A DNA stretch of 64,000 nucleotides from CAIUMH01 sp963758555 (lineage in GTDB: Bacteria; Actinomycetota; Acidimicrobiia; Acidimicrobiales; RAAP-2): contig CAVWVW010000003.1 of NCBI GenBank assembly GCA_963758555.1, positions 186,001 through 250,000 of the forward strand, read 5' to 3'. The translations under genes were made by a program, and so were the position numbers. How positions within the stretch are numbered: the first letter of the stretch is position 1; each line of letters opens with the position of its first letter. Below are positions 27,253 through 36,127 of the stretch, piece after piece. The notes under the pieces were generated by a model. It searched no databases. It was not told the origin of the DNA and was given only the letters and a program-made list of their open reading frames with translations.

Positions 27253-29097
27253 ATGCCAGGGATGGGCGGCTCGACCGGGACCAACGCCTCGCCGGTCATC
27301 TCGGCGTTCCACACGGCGCTTCTTCGCCAAGGCGCTCTCATCTTCGCAGTGCTCATCATGCTCTTCGTCGCATGGAACCTCTACTGCTCTTGGCAGTACC
27401 GGCAAGCTCGCTCGACGGGATCGCCGTTGCCACGGACACCAACGGTGTTCGTCGCGGAGCCTGCTGCGCGCCGCTTCCTCAGAATCTCGTTCGGGATGCT
27501 GTGGATCCTCGACGGCCTCTTGCAGCTCCAGCAGAACATGCCTTTGGGCCTGCCCAGCAACGTCCTCCAGCCTGCTGCGGCGACCTCGCCCGGCTGGGTG
27601 CAGTCCATCACAAACTTTGCTGTCACCACATGGACGCGTCATCCGACGCAGGCTGCAGCAGCAGCGGTGTGGATCCAGCTCGGCATCGGCGTGCTCCTGC
27701 TGGTGGCTCCGCGGGGTCGTTGGTCGCGACTCGCCGGGGTCGCAGGTCTCGTGTGGGGATTGGTCGTCTGGATACCTGCCGAGGCGTTTGGGGGGATCTT
27801 CGCACCTGGCCTCACGATTCTCTTCGGCGCACCTGGTGCAGCGCTGTTCTACGCGCTGGCTGGAGGCCTCATCGCGCTGCCCGACAAGGCCTGGGTGGGA
27901 AGAAGGCTGGGCGAGATCGTCACGGGGGGCATGGGCCTGTTCCTGATCGCCATGGGTGTGGTCCAGGCGTGGCCCGGTCGAGGGTTCTGGCACGGCGGCA
28001 CCACCAGCCAGCCAGGATCGGTCGTCGCCATGGCACAGACGATGTCCACGACCTCTCAGCCCCATGCCTCTGCGTCCCTTGTCTCCTGGTTCGGTTCGCT
28101 TGCCCAAGCACACGGCTGGCTTCTCAATTTCGCCCTGGTGGTGCTCCTTATCGGTGTGGGCCTTGCCTTGCTCGTGGGCGGCCGGTATCTGCGACCGGGG
28201 CTCTACGTCTTTGCTGGCTTCGCACTCCTCGATTGGGTTTTCGTCCAGGACTTCGGCTTCTGGGGCGGGACGGGAACCGACCCGAACTCGATGCTGCCGA
28301 TGTTGTTCTTCGTCATCGGGGGCTACCTTGCTCTTCGACCCGCGACCGCTACCGCCGAAAGCCCCGCACCGACCTCCGACGTCGTCGCCGAGGAGCAGGG
28401 GGAGGGTGCGCCGTGGACCAGGAGGTGGAGGCAGCTCAGCCCCCGGTACTCGGGTCGGCTCGCCGCGACGCTCGGAGCCGCCGTCATCATCCTCGTCGGT
28501 ACAGCTCCGATGGTCGCTGCTTCGGCCAACTCGAGTACCGATCCCCTTCTCATCGAGTCAGTCAACGGCGCGCCTGCGGTTGCGACGGGCGTTGCGCCGA
28601 GCTTCCGCCTGGTCGATCAGACCGGTAAGCCGGTGTCGCTCCGAGACCTGCTCGGCTACACGGTGGTGCTCACCTTTCTCGATCCTGTCTGCACCACCGA
28701 TTGCCCGGTCATTGCTCAAGAGATGCGGGCGACCAATCAGCTCCTGGGCAGCGAGTCTCCCAAGGTTCGCTTCGTCGCCGTCGTGGCGAATCCGACCTAC
28801 AACTCAGTCTCGACGGTGGACGCCTTCGACCAGCAAGAAGGTCTCGACGCTATGGGGAACTGGCTCTACCTGACTGGTTCGACGGCCACCCTGCGAAGCG
28901 TCTGGCGCGCCTATGGAGAAGAGGTGTCGAACGCGCCAGCGGGGAGCATGGCCGTCCACGCCGACATCATCTACGTCATCGACTCCCACGGGGTCACTCG
29001 CCGAGCCCTGACCGCCGATCCGGGTGATGGTCTGGCTGACCACCAGTCCTTCTCGAGCCTCTTGGCCCAGGAGATCTCGCAAGTTATGTCTTCGTGA
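27253..29097 (+). CDS. Polytopic membrane protein fused to a SCO1/SenC copper-chaperone domain
   Basis: 614 residues. The first 440 or so contain about nine hydrophobic segments with a central polar loop. The last 150 form a thioredoxin-fold SCO1 domain: FRLVDQTGKPVSLRDL at its start, copper-binding Cys480-x3-Cys484 in PVCTTDCPV, and the conserved His569 in MAVHADIIYVIDSHG. SCO proteins deliver copper to the CuA site of cytochrome oxidase. The gene opens the oxidase region, a few kilobases before coxB, which supports that role. Fusion to a large membrane domain is unusual; most SCO proteins have one anchor helix. Start: ATG 27253. Confidence 0.85.
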   Translation: MPGMGGSTGTNASPVISAFHTALLRQGALIFAVLIMLFVAWNLYCSWQYRQARSTGSPLPRTPTVFVAEPAARRFLRISFGMLWILDGLLQLQQNMPLGLPSNVLQPAAATSPGWVQSITNFAVTTWTRHPTQAAAAAVWIQLGIGVLLLVAPRGRWSRLAGVAGLVWGLVVWIPAEAFGGIFAPGLTILFGAPGAALFYALAGGLIALPDKAWVGRRLGEIVTGGMGLFLIAMGVVQAWPGRGFWHGGTTSQPGSVVAMAQTMSTTSQPHASASLVSWFGSLAQAHGWLLNFALVVLLIGVGLALLVGGRYLRPGLYVFAGFALLDWVFVQDFGFWGGTGTDPNSMLPMLFFVIGGYLALRPATATAESPAPTSDVVAEEQGEGAPWTRRWRQLSPRYSGRLAATLGAAVIILVGTAPMVAASANSSTDPLLIESVNGAPAVATGVAPSFRLVDQTGKPVSLRDLLGYTVVLTFLDPVCTTDCPVIAQEMRATNQLLGSESPKVRFVAVVANPTYNSVSTVDAFDQQEGLDAMGNWLYLTGSTATLRSVWRAYGEEVSNAPAGSMAVHADIIYVIDSHGVTRRALTADPGDGLADHQSFSSLLAQEISQVMSS

Positions 29098-30305
29098 GAG
29101 GTCGAACGCTCCACTGGGCGCTCTTGATCACTGTGGTGGTGGTTGGTCTGGTCGTGGTGCTCGAGCGACCTTGGACGTCTCAAGGATCGACTGACAGCTC
29201 TTCGTCAGCGACTTCCTCGTCGTTGGCGTCGTCAACGAGTCTGTCAAATGGGAGCTCGGTGACCGTGCCCATGGGCCACTTCGACGACCCCACCAACACG
29301 TTCTGGGAGCTGTTCGTCCAAGGTGTCCCCAGCTCAGCCGACTCCACCACCGGCAACTGGCAGCTGCGAACTCCGCCAGGGGTGGCCAGCAACGGTGGCC
29401 TCGTCATCGGACTCTCGGCTGATGGCGCGCTGACCGCCGGCTTCGTTCCCTCTGTCAATCTCACGTTCTCTCCATTAGCTCAGAGCGCCACGAGTGGACT
29501 GACGTGGGCGGCTGGACAGCTTCCGACCGGCCTTGCCGTCGCACCCAGCGGCGTCGCCAGCACAGACGGGACGTCACTTGCCCTAGGTGCCGGGCAAGGC
29601 GGCAGCGTGTTCATGAGCACGGGCAACCTGAGCCGTTGGACGAGGCTGGTCACGGGACGCTCGCTCGCCCACTCGACGAAGGCGTGCTCCCTCACCTCGA
29701 TCACGGCGGTGGCGCTCGGCGTCGACGACGAGCCGGTGCTCGGGCTCTCGTGCGCGCGCGGACAGCTGGTGGGGATCGTCACCGAGGCCAACGCCGGGAC
29801 GGCGAGTCCCTCCTGGCGCCTCGTGGGTCCTCAACTCGCGACGACACAGCGCGGCGCGACGGCCGTGGTTCGGCTCCAAGAGGGGAGTCTTGGGCTCATC
29901 GGACTTGCGACGACGACCAAGAGTGCCGGGGCCACCGCGCTCAGCGCCTTCTGGGGCAACAGCGCTGCGACGGGCTGGGAAGACTCTCGGCCCATGACAC
30001 TGCAGGCGGGCTGGACGATCATGGCTACGGCTATCGCCTCGAGCACCGAAGGGCAGCGCGTCGCGGTGCTGCTCCGCTCGGGGAGACGCCGCCAGATCTG
30101 GGTGGTCGATCAAGCGAGCAAGACGTGGAGCGAGCTGCCTTCCCCACCTTTGGGCACCGAGGCGGTGGCCACGCCCGGCCAAGAGATCGACGCCTTCGTC
30201 GTGGACGGCGCCCGGCTGACCATCTGGACCCTCAGTCCTGAGGCAACCGCGTGGAACAAGGCTGAGGGCGTCGTCGTGCCGCTGCAGTACGGCTCTTCGA
30301 GCTGA
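29094..30305 (+). CDS. Membrane-anchored extracytoplasmic protein, possible beta-propeller
   Basis: 403 residues with one N-terminal signal-anchor helix (about 8-25), a Ser/Thr-rich linker (about 30-60), then a long soluble region of repeated short hydrophobic strands and Gly/Ser turns, such as LAVAPSGVASTDGTSLAL and MATAIASSTEGQRVAVLL. This looks like a beta-propeller but no family motif is certain. GTG 29094 overlaps the stop of the SCO1 fusion (GTGA), so the two are translationally coupled. A role in oxidase biogenesis or electron delivery is plausible only by context. Confidence 0.7.
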   Translation: MRGRTLHWALLITVVVVGLVVVLERPWTSQGSTDSSSSATSSSLASSTSLSNGSSVTVPMGHFDDPTNTFWELFVQGVPSSADSTTGNWQLRTPPGVASNGGLVIGLSADGALTAGFVPSVNLTFSPLAQSATSGLTWAAGQLPTGLAVAPSGVASTDGTSLALGAGQGGSVFMSTGNLSRWTRLVTGRSLAHSTKACSLTSITAVALGVDDEPVLGLSCARGQLVGIVTEANAGTASPSWRLVGPQLATTQRGATAVVRLQEGSLGLIGLATTTKSAGATALSAFWGNSAATGWEDSRPMTLQAGWTIMATAIASSTEGQRVAVLLRSGRRRQIWVVDQASKTWSELPSPPLGTEAVATPGQEIDAFVVDGARLTIWTLSPEATAWNKAEGVVVPLQYGSSS

Positions 30306-30400
30306 TCTCGACTCGCTGCGGCCCCAGACTGCGTAGGCACCTTCGAGCCGGCGTCCTCGACGCGAGCGACACGACGAGAGATGGGTGAGAGGATGCTGGT

Positions 30401-31345
30401 ATGCCGCTTCCGGCGCCCTGGCAGATCACACCGCTCGCTGTGGTGGCGGTCGCGCTGTGCGTCACGTACGAGTTCGGGGTTCGCTCGCTCGCTCTCAGGC
30501 AGACCGATGACCACCGACGCCGCACCAGAAGGCGAAGCATCGTGTTCTACGTCGGGATGCTGGGAGCGGCTCTCGTCGCCTCGAGCCCCTTGGAACGCTG
30601 GGCGATGCCGTGGTTGAGCATCCACATGATCCTCCACGTCGTCGAGATGTTCTATCTCCCGCCGCTGCTGATCGTCGGAGCAGCATGGGTGCCTCTCCTC
30701 TTCGCTCTTTCCGTCGAGCGGCGGCGTCGACTCCTCAGCGCCTACTATCGCTCTCGCTCGCTGCGCTGGCTCCGGTCCCTCTCGGCACTGTTCACGAACC
30801 CCATCTTCGCCATCGTCGCCTTCAACGGCGTCATGATCTTCTGGCATCTGCCCGCCGTGTACGACTGGGCAGCGTGGCACGACTGGTCGATGGGCTGGCT
30901 GATGACACCAAGCTTCTTGGTGGTGGGCTACCTGTTCTGGCGGGTGTTCCTGGGCTCGCACCCGGCTCCTCCACGAGGCTCGACGCGAGTGCAGCTCATG
31001 GCCATCGTCACCACGGCTTTCGTGATGCTGGTCCTCGCGATGGCGATGGCGATCTTCACCAAGGACCCCTGGTACTCGATGAACGTCGTCATGGATGGCA
31101 GTGCGGCTGCGCTGCGAGATCAGCGGTTCGCCGCAGGGATCTTGTGGGTCTGCGGTGACTTCTGGGTGGTGCCGGCACTGGTCCTCGTGCTCTATCGCCT
31201 CTCAAACCGCGAGGGGGGCGTGTTGGGCTCGCTCGAGCGTGCGCTTGACCAGCGCGAGGATCAGCTGCCGTCCTCAGGCACCTCGAGCTCTGCGTCGCCT
31301 GCCTCGAGCTCCGCGTCGCCTGCATCGAGCGTGCGCAAGTACTGA
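30401..31345 (+). CDS. ctaG: Cytochrome c oxidase assembly factor CtaG (caa3 type)
   Basis: 314-residue membrane protein with about seven helices. Family features are SIHMILHVVEMFYLPPLL (His pair in helix 3), NGVMIFWHLPAVYDWA, and DQRFAAGILWVCGDF near the end. CtaG of the Bacillus/actinobacterial type is needed for maturation of the CuB or CuA centre. The last 30 residues are low-complexity (SSSASPASSSASPASS) and their DNA overlaps the tail of the reverse-strand gene at 31261-31677. The gene sits between the SCO1 fusion and the oxidase subunits. Confidence 0.88.
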   Translation: MPLPAPWQITPLAVVAVALCVTYEFGVRSLALRQTDDHRRRTRRRSIVFYVGMLGAALVASSPLERWAMPWLSIHMILHVVEMFYLPPLLIVGAAWVPLLFALSVERRRRLLSAYYRSRSLRWLRSLSALFTNPIFAIVAFNGVMIFWHLPAVYDWAAWHDWSMGWLMTPSFLVVGYLFWRVFLGSHPAPPRGSTRVQLMAIVTTAFVMLVLAMAMAIFTKDPWYSMNVVMDGSAAALRDQRFAAGILWVCGDFWVVPALVLVLYRLSNREGGVLGSLERALDQREDQLPSSGTSSSASPASSSASPASSVRKY

Positions 31346-31677
31346 TTCCAAGCCTCGAGCTCAGGGTCTGGCTCCTCGACCGTCTCGAGAGACGTTGCGG
31401 GGGAGCTGGGAGGTGCCGGGCGACGCTGGTCCGTGCCGTTGAAGAGGTGCCACCAGAGGTAGAGGGCGAAGCCTGCCAGGAGGGGCCACTCGAACACGTA
31501 GGTCCAGCTGAGCTTGTTCCCCCCGAGAGCACGCAACACCTCGAAGACGAACGCACCCACGCAGAGGCACAGACCGAGGATCAGCGTGGCGTGGAGCTTG
31601 ATCGCAGCAGCCCCTCTGAGCCGGCCGGGTCGCCCGCCTTCGGTCGGGCCTGGAAGATCAGGTGGGATCTCAGCCAC
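31261..31677 (-). CDS. Small two-helix membrane protein with acidic tail
   Basis: 138 residues, read from GTG 31677. Two hydrophobic segments (about 28-48 and 57-75) contain many Trp and Phe residues; the C-terminal third is acidic and ends in a repeat DAGDAELEAGDAELE. The tail overlaps ctaG by 85 bases on the opposite strand. The membrane segments and acidic composition look like real coding sequence, but no family is recognised. Confidence 0.5.
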   Translation of the reverse strand: MAEIPPDLPGPTEGGRPGRLRGAAAIKLHATLILGLCLCVGAFVFEVLRALGGNKLSWTYVFEWPLLAGFALYLWWHLFNGTDQRRPAPPSSPATSLETVEEPDPELEAWNQYLRTLDAGDAELEAGDAELEVPEDGS

Positions 31678-31867
31678 GTCACGGACCCTAACAACCGCCG
31701 TCCTTGCAATCGGTCGTGCGTCGCGGCAAGGCGCAAGCGAGTGGAAAAAAATGATTGGTGCTTTCGACCTTCAAAGTTGTTACATTGCGGACTGAGCACG
31801 ACGGGCTGATCGCCATTGCGTCGCCAATGGTCGATGTCGTGCCGAGCAGTGAGGGGGGGTACGGGTT

Positions 31868-32599
31868 GTGGAACCGAGCGAGGGACTCAACGGAACCAAC
31901 GTCGACGCACGCTCGACGCGTCCGCGGGCACTGGGCATCATCATCACGCTCGGGGTGGCGCTGATCGTCTTCGTCGGCGTCGGGGCCTTCTTCTACTCGG
32001 AGACCTATTCGTCGCCGTCGGGGACCGAGGTGGGCAAGTCCGTGGGCACGAGCGTCGTGAACGGCGTGACCATGCCGCACGTGACCCTCCAGTTCCAGAC
32101 CTATCCGGACTCCACGGGGAGCGTGAACGGTGTGCCGATCCACCCCGGTGGCAACCCGAGCTGGCCGGCCTACGGGATGACCAACCAGTTCCAGGTGCCC
32201 GCCCACGCGCTCGTCACGGTCGACGTTCGTCAGTACGACTCGGGAGGCACCCTCAACAACCCATGGTTCGCCACCGTCCGCGGCACGGTGGGCGGCACGG
32301 CGACGGTGGACGGCAAGGTGGTCAAGTCCATCGACCCGAACAACGTCGGCCACACCTTCACCGTGCGAGGATCACCGGGCACGGATCCAGGGTTCTTCCT
32401 CAACGTTCCACTTCCGGCCGTGGGTGGCGACAATCAGGCGGACAACGGCCAGTACCACACGGTGGTGTTCAGCTTCGTCTCGGGGAGCAAAGGGCTCTAC
32501 GCCTGGAACTGCGAATTCCCCTGTGGCGTGATGCTGGCGGGCTTCGGAGGTCCTATGAGTGCGTTCGGATTCATGTCGGGGTTCATCCATGTCGTCTGA
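31868..32599 (+). CDS. Cupredoxin-like protein with partial CuA-type motif
   Basis: 243 residues: one N-terminal membrane anchor (about 23-45), then a beta-rich extracytoplasmic domain. Candidate metal ligands are His162 in NVGHTFTV, Cys215 and Cys219 (NCEFPCGV) and Met230 (GGPM). The Cys-x3-Cys spacing matches the CuA site of subunit II, but the His that should follow four residues after the second Cys is missing (GVML in place of GxxH). The gene overlaps coxB by 11 bases, so it is surely part of the oxidase operon. It may be an electron-transfer cupredoxin such as a sulfocyanin relative, or a degenerate subunit. GTG 31868 is the likely start. Confidence 0.7.
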   Translation: MEPSEGLNGTNVDARSTRPRALGIIITLGVALIVFVGVGAFFYSETYSSPSGTEVGKSVGTSVVNGVTMPHVTLQFQTYPDSTGSVNGVPIHPGGNPSWPAYGMTNQFQVPAHALVTVDVRQYDSGGTLNNPWFATVRGTVGGTATVDGKVVKSIDPNNVGHTFTVRGSPGTDPGFFLNVPLPAVGGDNQADNGQYHTVVFSFVSGSKGLYAWNCEFPCGVMLAGFGGPMSAFGFMSGFIHVV

Positions 32600-33422
32600 G
32601 CACGAGTCCATGGAGCAAGAAGCCAAAGACATCGAAGAAGCTGTCTTCAGCGGCAAGCCCTTCTTCTCTCGTCCGGCAGGCAAGATCTTCCTGATCTGGC
32701 TCGGCATGACGGCCGTGGGGGTCCTCATCGGTGTCTACGCCCCTCACCATCTCCTCACGACGCTCCACTCGGGCGAAGGCTCAGACGTCTGGGCGACCAT
32801 GGTGTTCTTCACAGTGCTGGCGGCACCGGTCGCTGCGCTGGTCTACGGCATCGCCTTCTACAGCTTGATCGCCTGGCGCCACAAAGGGAACCAGGAAGAG
32901 CCACCCGAAGATGGTCCCCCGCTGCGCGGGAACGGGCCAGTCTCGATCATCTGGCTCGTGACCTCGACGGTGCTGGTGGTGGTGCTCCTCGTCTGGGGAC
33001 TGAGCGTCTGGTCGGCGCAGCAGATCTCGCACCCGAACACGCTTCAGGTCGACGTGACGGGCCAGCAGTGGCTCTGGACCTTCAGCTATCCGGGCACGGG
33101 GGTCGAGTCGAGGTCCCTGGTGCTGCCGTTGAACCGACCTGTCGAGTTCAACGTGACCTCCGTGGACGTCACCCATGGGTTCTGGCCCGCAGCCCTCGGG
33201 GTGCAGGTCGACGCCAACCCCAACACGACCACGGTGATCCGGGCGACGCCGAACAGCCTTGGCACCTTCACGGTCCGTTGCAGCCAGCTCTGCGGGCTCT
33301 ATCACTCCTTCATGTACGCACCAGGATCGGTGGTCTCGTCGGCCCAGTTCGCCTCGTGGCTCCAGTCCGAAGGTGCCACGCCGACCACTGCCGACCAGGT
33401 TGCTCGGGTGGCCAGCTCATGA
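32589..33422 (+). CDS. coxB: Cytochrome c oxidase subunit II
   Basis: 277 residues. Two membrane helices (about 37-58 and 75-100) and probably a third near 120-140 precede a cupredoxin domain with a complete CuA set: His196 (THGFWPAA), Cys231-x3-Cys235-x3-His239-x2-Met242 (CSQLCGLYHSFM). There is no haem c motif, so this is not a caa3-type fusion. ATG 32589 is used; it lies inside the end of the preceding gene. It supplies electrons to subunit I from a soluble or membrane donor. Confidence 0.95.
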   Translation: MSSEHESMEQEAKDIEEAVFSGKPFFSRPAGKIFLIWLGMTAVGVLIGVYAPHHLLTTLHSGEGSDVWATMVFFTVLAAPVAALVYGIAFYSLIAWRHKGNQEEPPEDGPPLRGNGPVSIIWLVTSTVLVVVLLVWGLSVWSAQQISHPNTLQVDVTGQQWLWTFSYPGTGVESRSLVLPLNRPVEFNVTSVDVTHGFWPAALGVQVDANPNTTTVIRATPNSLGTFTVRCSQLCGLYHSFMYAPGSVVSSAQFASWLQSEGATPTTADQVARVASS

Positions 33423-33473
33423 GGTTGACCGCGATCGGCTCACCAGCAGGCGGATGCGATGAGGGGGTAGTAC

Positions 33474-35432
33474 GTGACGACAGCTGAGGCACCAGCGTTG
33501 CTGGAGGATACGAAGCTCGGCCCACGAGCCGGGGGGCTCTATCGCCACCAGAACATCTTCACCGGACTCGGATTCGGCATCCTCTTGGGTTTCATCGGAT
33601 GGGTCCTTTCGCACCAATTCCTCCAGGGCTCCAACTGGGGCACCGACATGGTCGTCACCGTCACGATGGTGGGCTGGGTCCTCGGCTTCAACATCGGGAT
33701 GGGGAGCCTCAACGCTCCGATCCGATGGCTTCTCGGCCACGACCAGAGCTACGACGATGAGCTCTATGCCGCGGGCGTCGAGCAGGGCAAGGCTCGCTAC
33801 TGGAAGTTCTGCACCGACCACAAGGTCGTGGGCACGCAGTACCTCGTCTTGGTGATGCTCCTCTTCGGCGTCGGTGGCACCTTGGCGATGATGATGCGGA
33901 CCCAGCTCCTCACGCCGCACTCGAGCTTCCTGTCGCCGAACACCTACAACGCCATCGTGTCCGTGCACGGCATGGTGATGATCATCGCCACCATCATCAT
34001 GGTGTCCGGCCCCTTCGCCAACTTCATCATGCCGATCATGATCGGCGCCAAGGACATGGCGTTCCCTCGTCTGAACGCCTTGAGCTTCTGGCTCATCGCG
34101 TCGGCGATCCCGCCGATGATCGCCACCTTCTTCCTCGGCGGCGTTGACGCTGGTTGGACCACCTACGCACCGTTGTCCGTGCAGGCTCCTGCGGCCATGG
34201 ACGCCTTCTCGATGACCATGATCACCTTCGTGCTCTCGGTCACGATCGCCGGTGTCAACACCATCGTCACGGTCTTCACCATGCGAGCGAAGGGCATGTC
34301 GCTCACCCGGCTGCCCATCTTCACCTGGGGCACCGTCGTGGGCTCTGCGCTCAGCATCTACGCCATGCCTGCCCTGCTGCTCGGCTTCACCGGGATGATC
34401 ACCGACCGGGTGACAGGCACCTCGTTCTACGTGGCCTCGGTCGGGGGCACAGGGTGGCTGTGGGAGAACATCTTCTGGATCTTCGGCCACCCTGAGGTCT
34501 ACATCATCCTGATTCCTCCGGTCGCCGCCATGTTGGAGGTGGCAAGCACGTTCGCCCGAAAGCCCGTCTTCGGCTACAAGGTGATCGTCGCCGGCTTTGC
34601 CGCCATCTCGATCCTCTCCTTGATGGTGTGGGCGCACCACATGTTCACCACGGGCTGGGCACCTGATCTCGCAGGACCGTTCATGCTGACGACCGAGCTG
34701 ATCTCGATACCGACCGGCATCATCTTCCTCTGCGTCATCGGCACGCTGTGGAAGGGGCGGATCTGGACCCGACTACCGATGTACTTCGTCTATCTCTTCT
34801 TGTGGAACTTCATCATCGGTGGGATCACGGGCATCTATCTCTCCGACGTGCCAGCGGACCAGTACTTCCACGGCGACATGTTCGTCACGGCGCACTTCCA
34901 CTACACCCTGCTTGGCGGAGCCATGATCGCGGCCACGGCTGCTCTGTGCTACTGGTTCCCGAAGATCACCGGCAAGATGCTCGATGAGCGCATCGGCAAG
35001 GTGGCCTTCTGGATCATCGCGATCGCGATTCAGATCACCTACTTCGGTCAGTTCTGGGAAGGCTTCCAAGGGATGCCCCGTCGAGTGGCGTACTACGACC
35101 CGATCTTCCTGCACGCCAACCAGATGACCAGCGTGGGTGGCTATCTGCTGATGGCTGGCTGGCTGCTGTTCCTCTACGCCATGATCCACTCGATCCGAAG
35201 CGGCAAGGTGGCTCCGGCGAACCCGTGGCATGCGAAGTCGCTCGAGTGGATGGTCCCAACGCCCGTGCCGCTGGTCAACTTCCTGGTCGATCCTGTCGTC
35301 ACCTCGGACCCCTACGGCTACGGGGAGGCTGATCCGGAGGTCGCAGCCCCGCAGCCAGGCATCGGTGATCCTGAGCACGAGCTGGTCCCGACCCTCTCGA
35401 GCGATCATCCCACCTCGGGAGGAGAGAGCTGA
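33474..35432 (+). CDS. coxA: Cytochrome c oxidase subunit I (A-type haem-copper oxidase), extended N-terminus
   Basis: 652 residues, about 100 longer than usual, the excess being two extra hydrophobic segments near residues 28-50 and 58-78. Haem a and a3 ligands are His165 (SVHGM), His476 and His474 (AHFHY); CuB ligands are His339 (GHPEVY), His388 and His389; Tyr343 is the cross-linked tyrosine. The D-channel is intact with Asp194, Asn201 and Glu341. The K-channel lysine (Lys362 in Rhodobacter, motif PTGIK) is replaced by Ile417 (PTGII). GTG 33474 is the start, after a GAGGGGG sequence. It is the proton-pumping catalytic subunit. Confidence 0.96.
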   Translation: MTTAEAPALLEDTKLGPRAGGLYRHQNIFTGLGFGILLGFIGWVLSHQFLQGSNWGTDMVVTVTMVGWVLGFNIGMGSLNAPIRWLLGHDQSYDDELYAAGVEQGKARYWKFCTDHKVVGTQYLVLVMLLFGVGGTLAMMMRTQLLTPHSSFLSPNTYNAIVSVHGMVMIIATIIMVSGPFANFIMPIMIGAKDMAFPRLNALSFWLIASAIPPMIATFFLGGVDAGWTTYAPLSVQAPAAMDAFSMTMITFVLSVTIAGVNTIVTVFTMRAKGMSLTRLPIFTWGTVVGSALSIYAMPALLLGFTGMITDRVTGTSFYVASVGGTGWLWENIFWIFGHPEVYIILIPPVAAMLEVASTFARKPVFGYKVIVAGFAAISILSLMVWAHHMFTTGWAPDLAGPFMLTTELISIPTGIIFLCVIGTLWKGRIWTRLPMYFVYLFLWNFIIGGITGIYLSDVPADQYFHGDMFVTAHFHYTLLGGAMIAATAALCYWFPKITGKMLDERIGKVAFWIIAIAIQITYFGQFWEGFQGMPRRVAYYDPIFLHANQMTSVGGYLLMAGWLLFLYAMIHSIRSGKVAPANPWHAKSLEWMVPTPVPLVNFLVDPVVTSDPYGYGEADPEVAAPQPGIGDPEHELVPTLSSDHPTSGGES

Positions 35433-36127
35433 TGTCGGTCACCACCACAGGGCACGAAGGCCCCCAGGAGGACGGTCGCAACATCGAGGCGGTCGCAGGG
35501 CACCACGAGACCCGAGAGAGCCGCGACTTCAAGGAGCGGTTCGCCCTCTGGCTCTTCATCACGGGCGACGCGCTGTTCCTCGTGATGGAGCTGTTCTTCT
35601 GGTTCTACCTGCGGGCCTTGAACACCAACGGTCTCTGGCGAGGGGTGGACTGCTCGAAGGCGAATGCCTGCACCGACGGCTTGGGGAACCCGCTGACCCA
35701 CAGCATCCCGAAGGCCGACCCGTGGTACTCGGTCGGCATCGCCGCTCTGGTCGTCGTCTCGGCGCTCCTGATCTGGGCAGTCGAGCGTGCGGCGCGAACC
35801 TCTGAGAAGCGGAGCATCGTCTCGGGTCTCGCTGGGCTGGCGGCGCTGGTGCTGCTCGCCGCGGTCGCCTTGCAGTGCTACCAGTTCGGCAAGGTCCCGT
35901 TCACGACCATCCAGGGGACCTACGCCTCGACGTACCTCTTCTTCATGGGCTCGACGCTTGGGCACCTGATCCTGTTGACCTTCCTCGGGATCGGCTTCTG
36001 GAATCGAGCGCGGATCGGCAAGTACGACAACGGCCAGTGGCACCACGTTCGACTCTTCCGGATCTTCACCGTCTGGATTGCCATCTCGGCAGTGATCCTC
36101 ACGGCTGTCAGCTCGCTGCTCGCCTGA
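35432..36127 (+). CDS. coxC: Cytochrome c oxidase subunit III
   Basis: 231 residues with five hydrophobic segments, the short actinobacterial form. Conserved parts are RFALWLFITGDALFLVMELFFWFYLR and the C-terminal GHLILLTFLGIGFW with WHHVRLFRIFTVW. A loop of about 25 polar residues (near 75-95) contains two Cys residues. The start overlaps the coxA stop (TGATG) and the stop overlaps the ctaB start in the same way, so coxA, coxC and ctaB are coupled. Confidence 0.9.
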   Translation: MSVTTTGHEGPQEDGRNIEAVAGHHETRESRDFKERFALWLFITGDALFLVMELFFWFYLRALNTNGLWRGVDCSKANACTDGLGNPLTHSIPKADPWYSVGIAALVVVSALLIWAVERAARTSEKRSIVSGLAGLAALVLLAAVALQCYQFGKVPFTTIQGTYASTYLFFMGSTLGHLILLTFLGIGFWNRARIGKYDNGQWHHVRLFRIFTVWIAISAVILTAVSSLLA

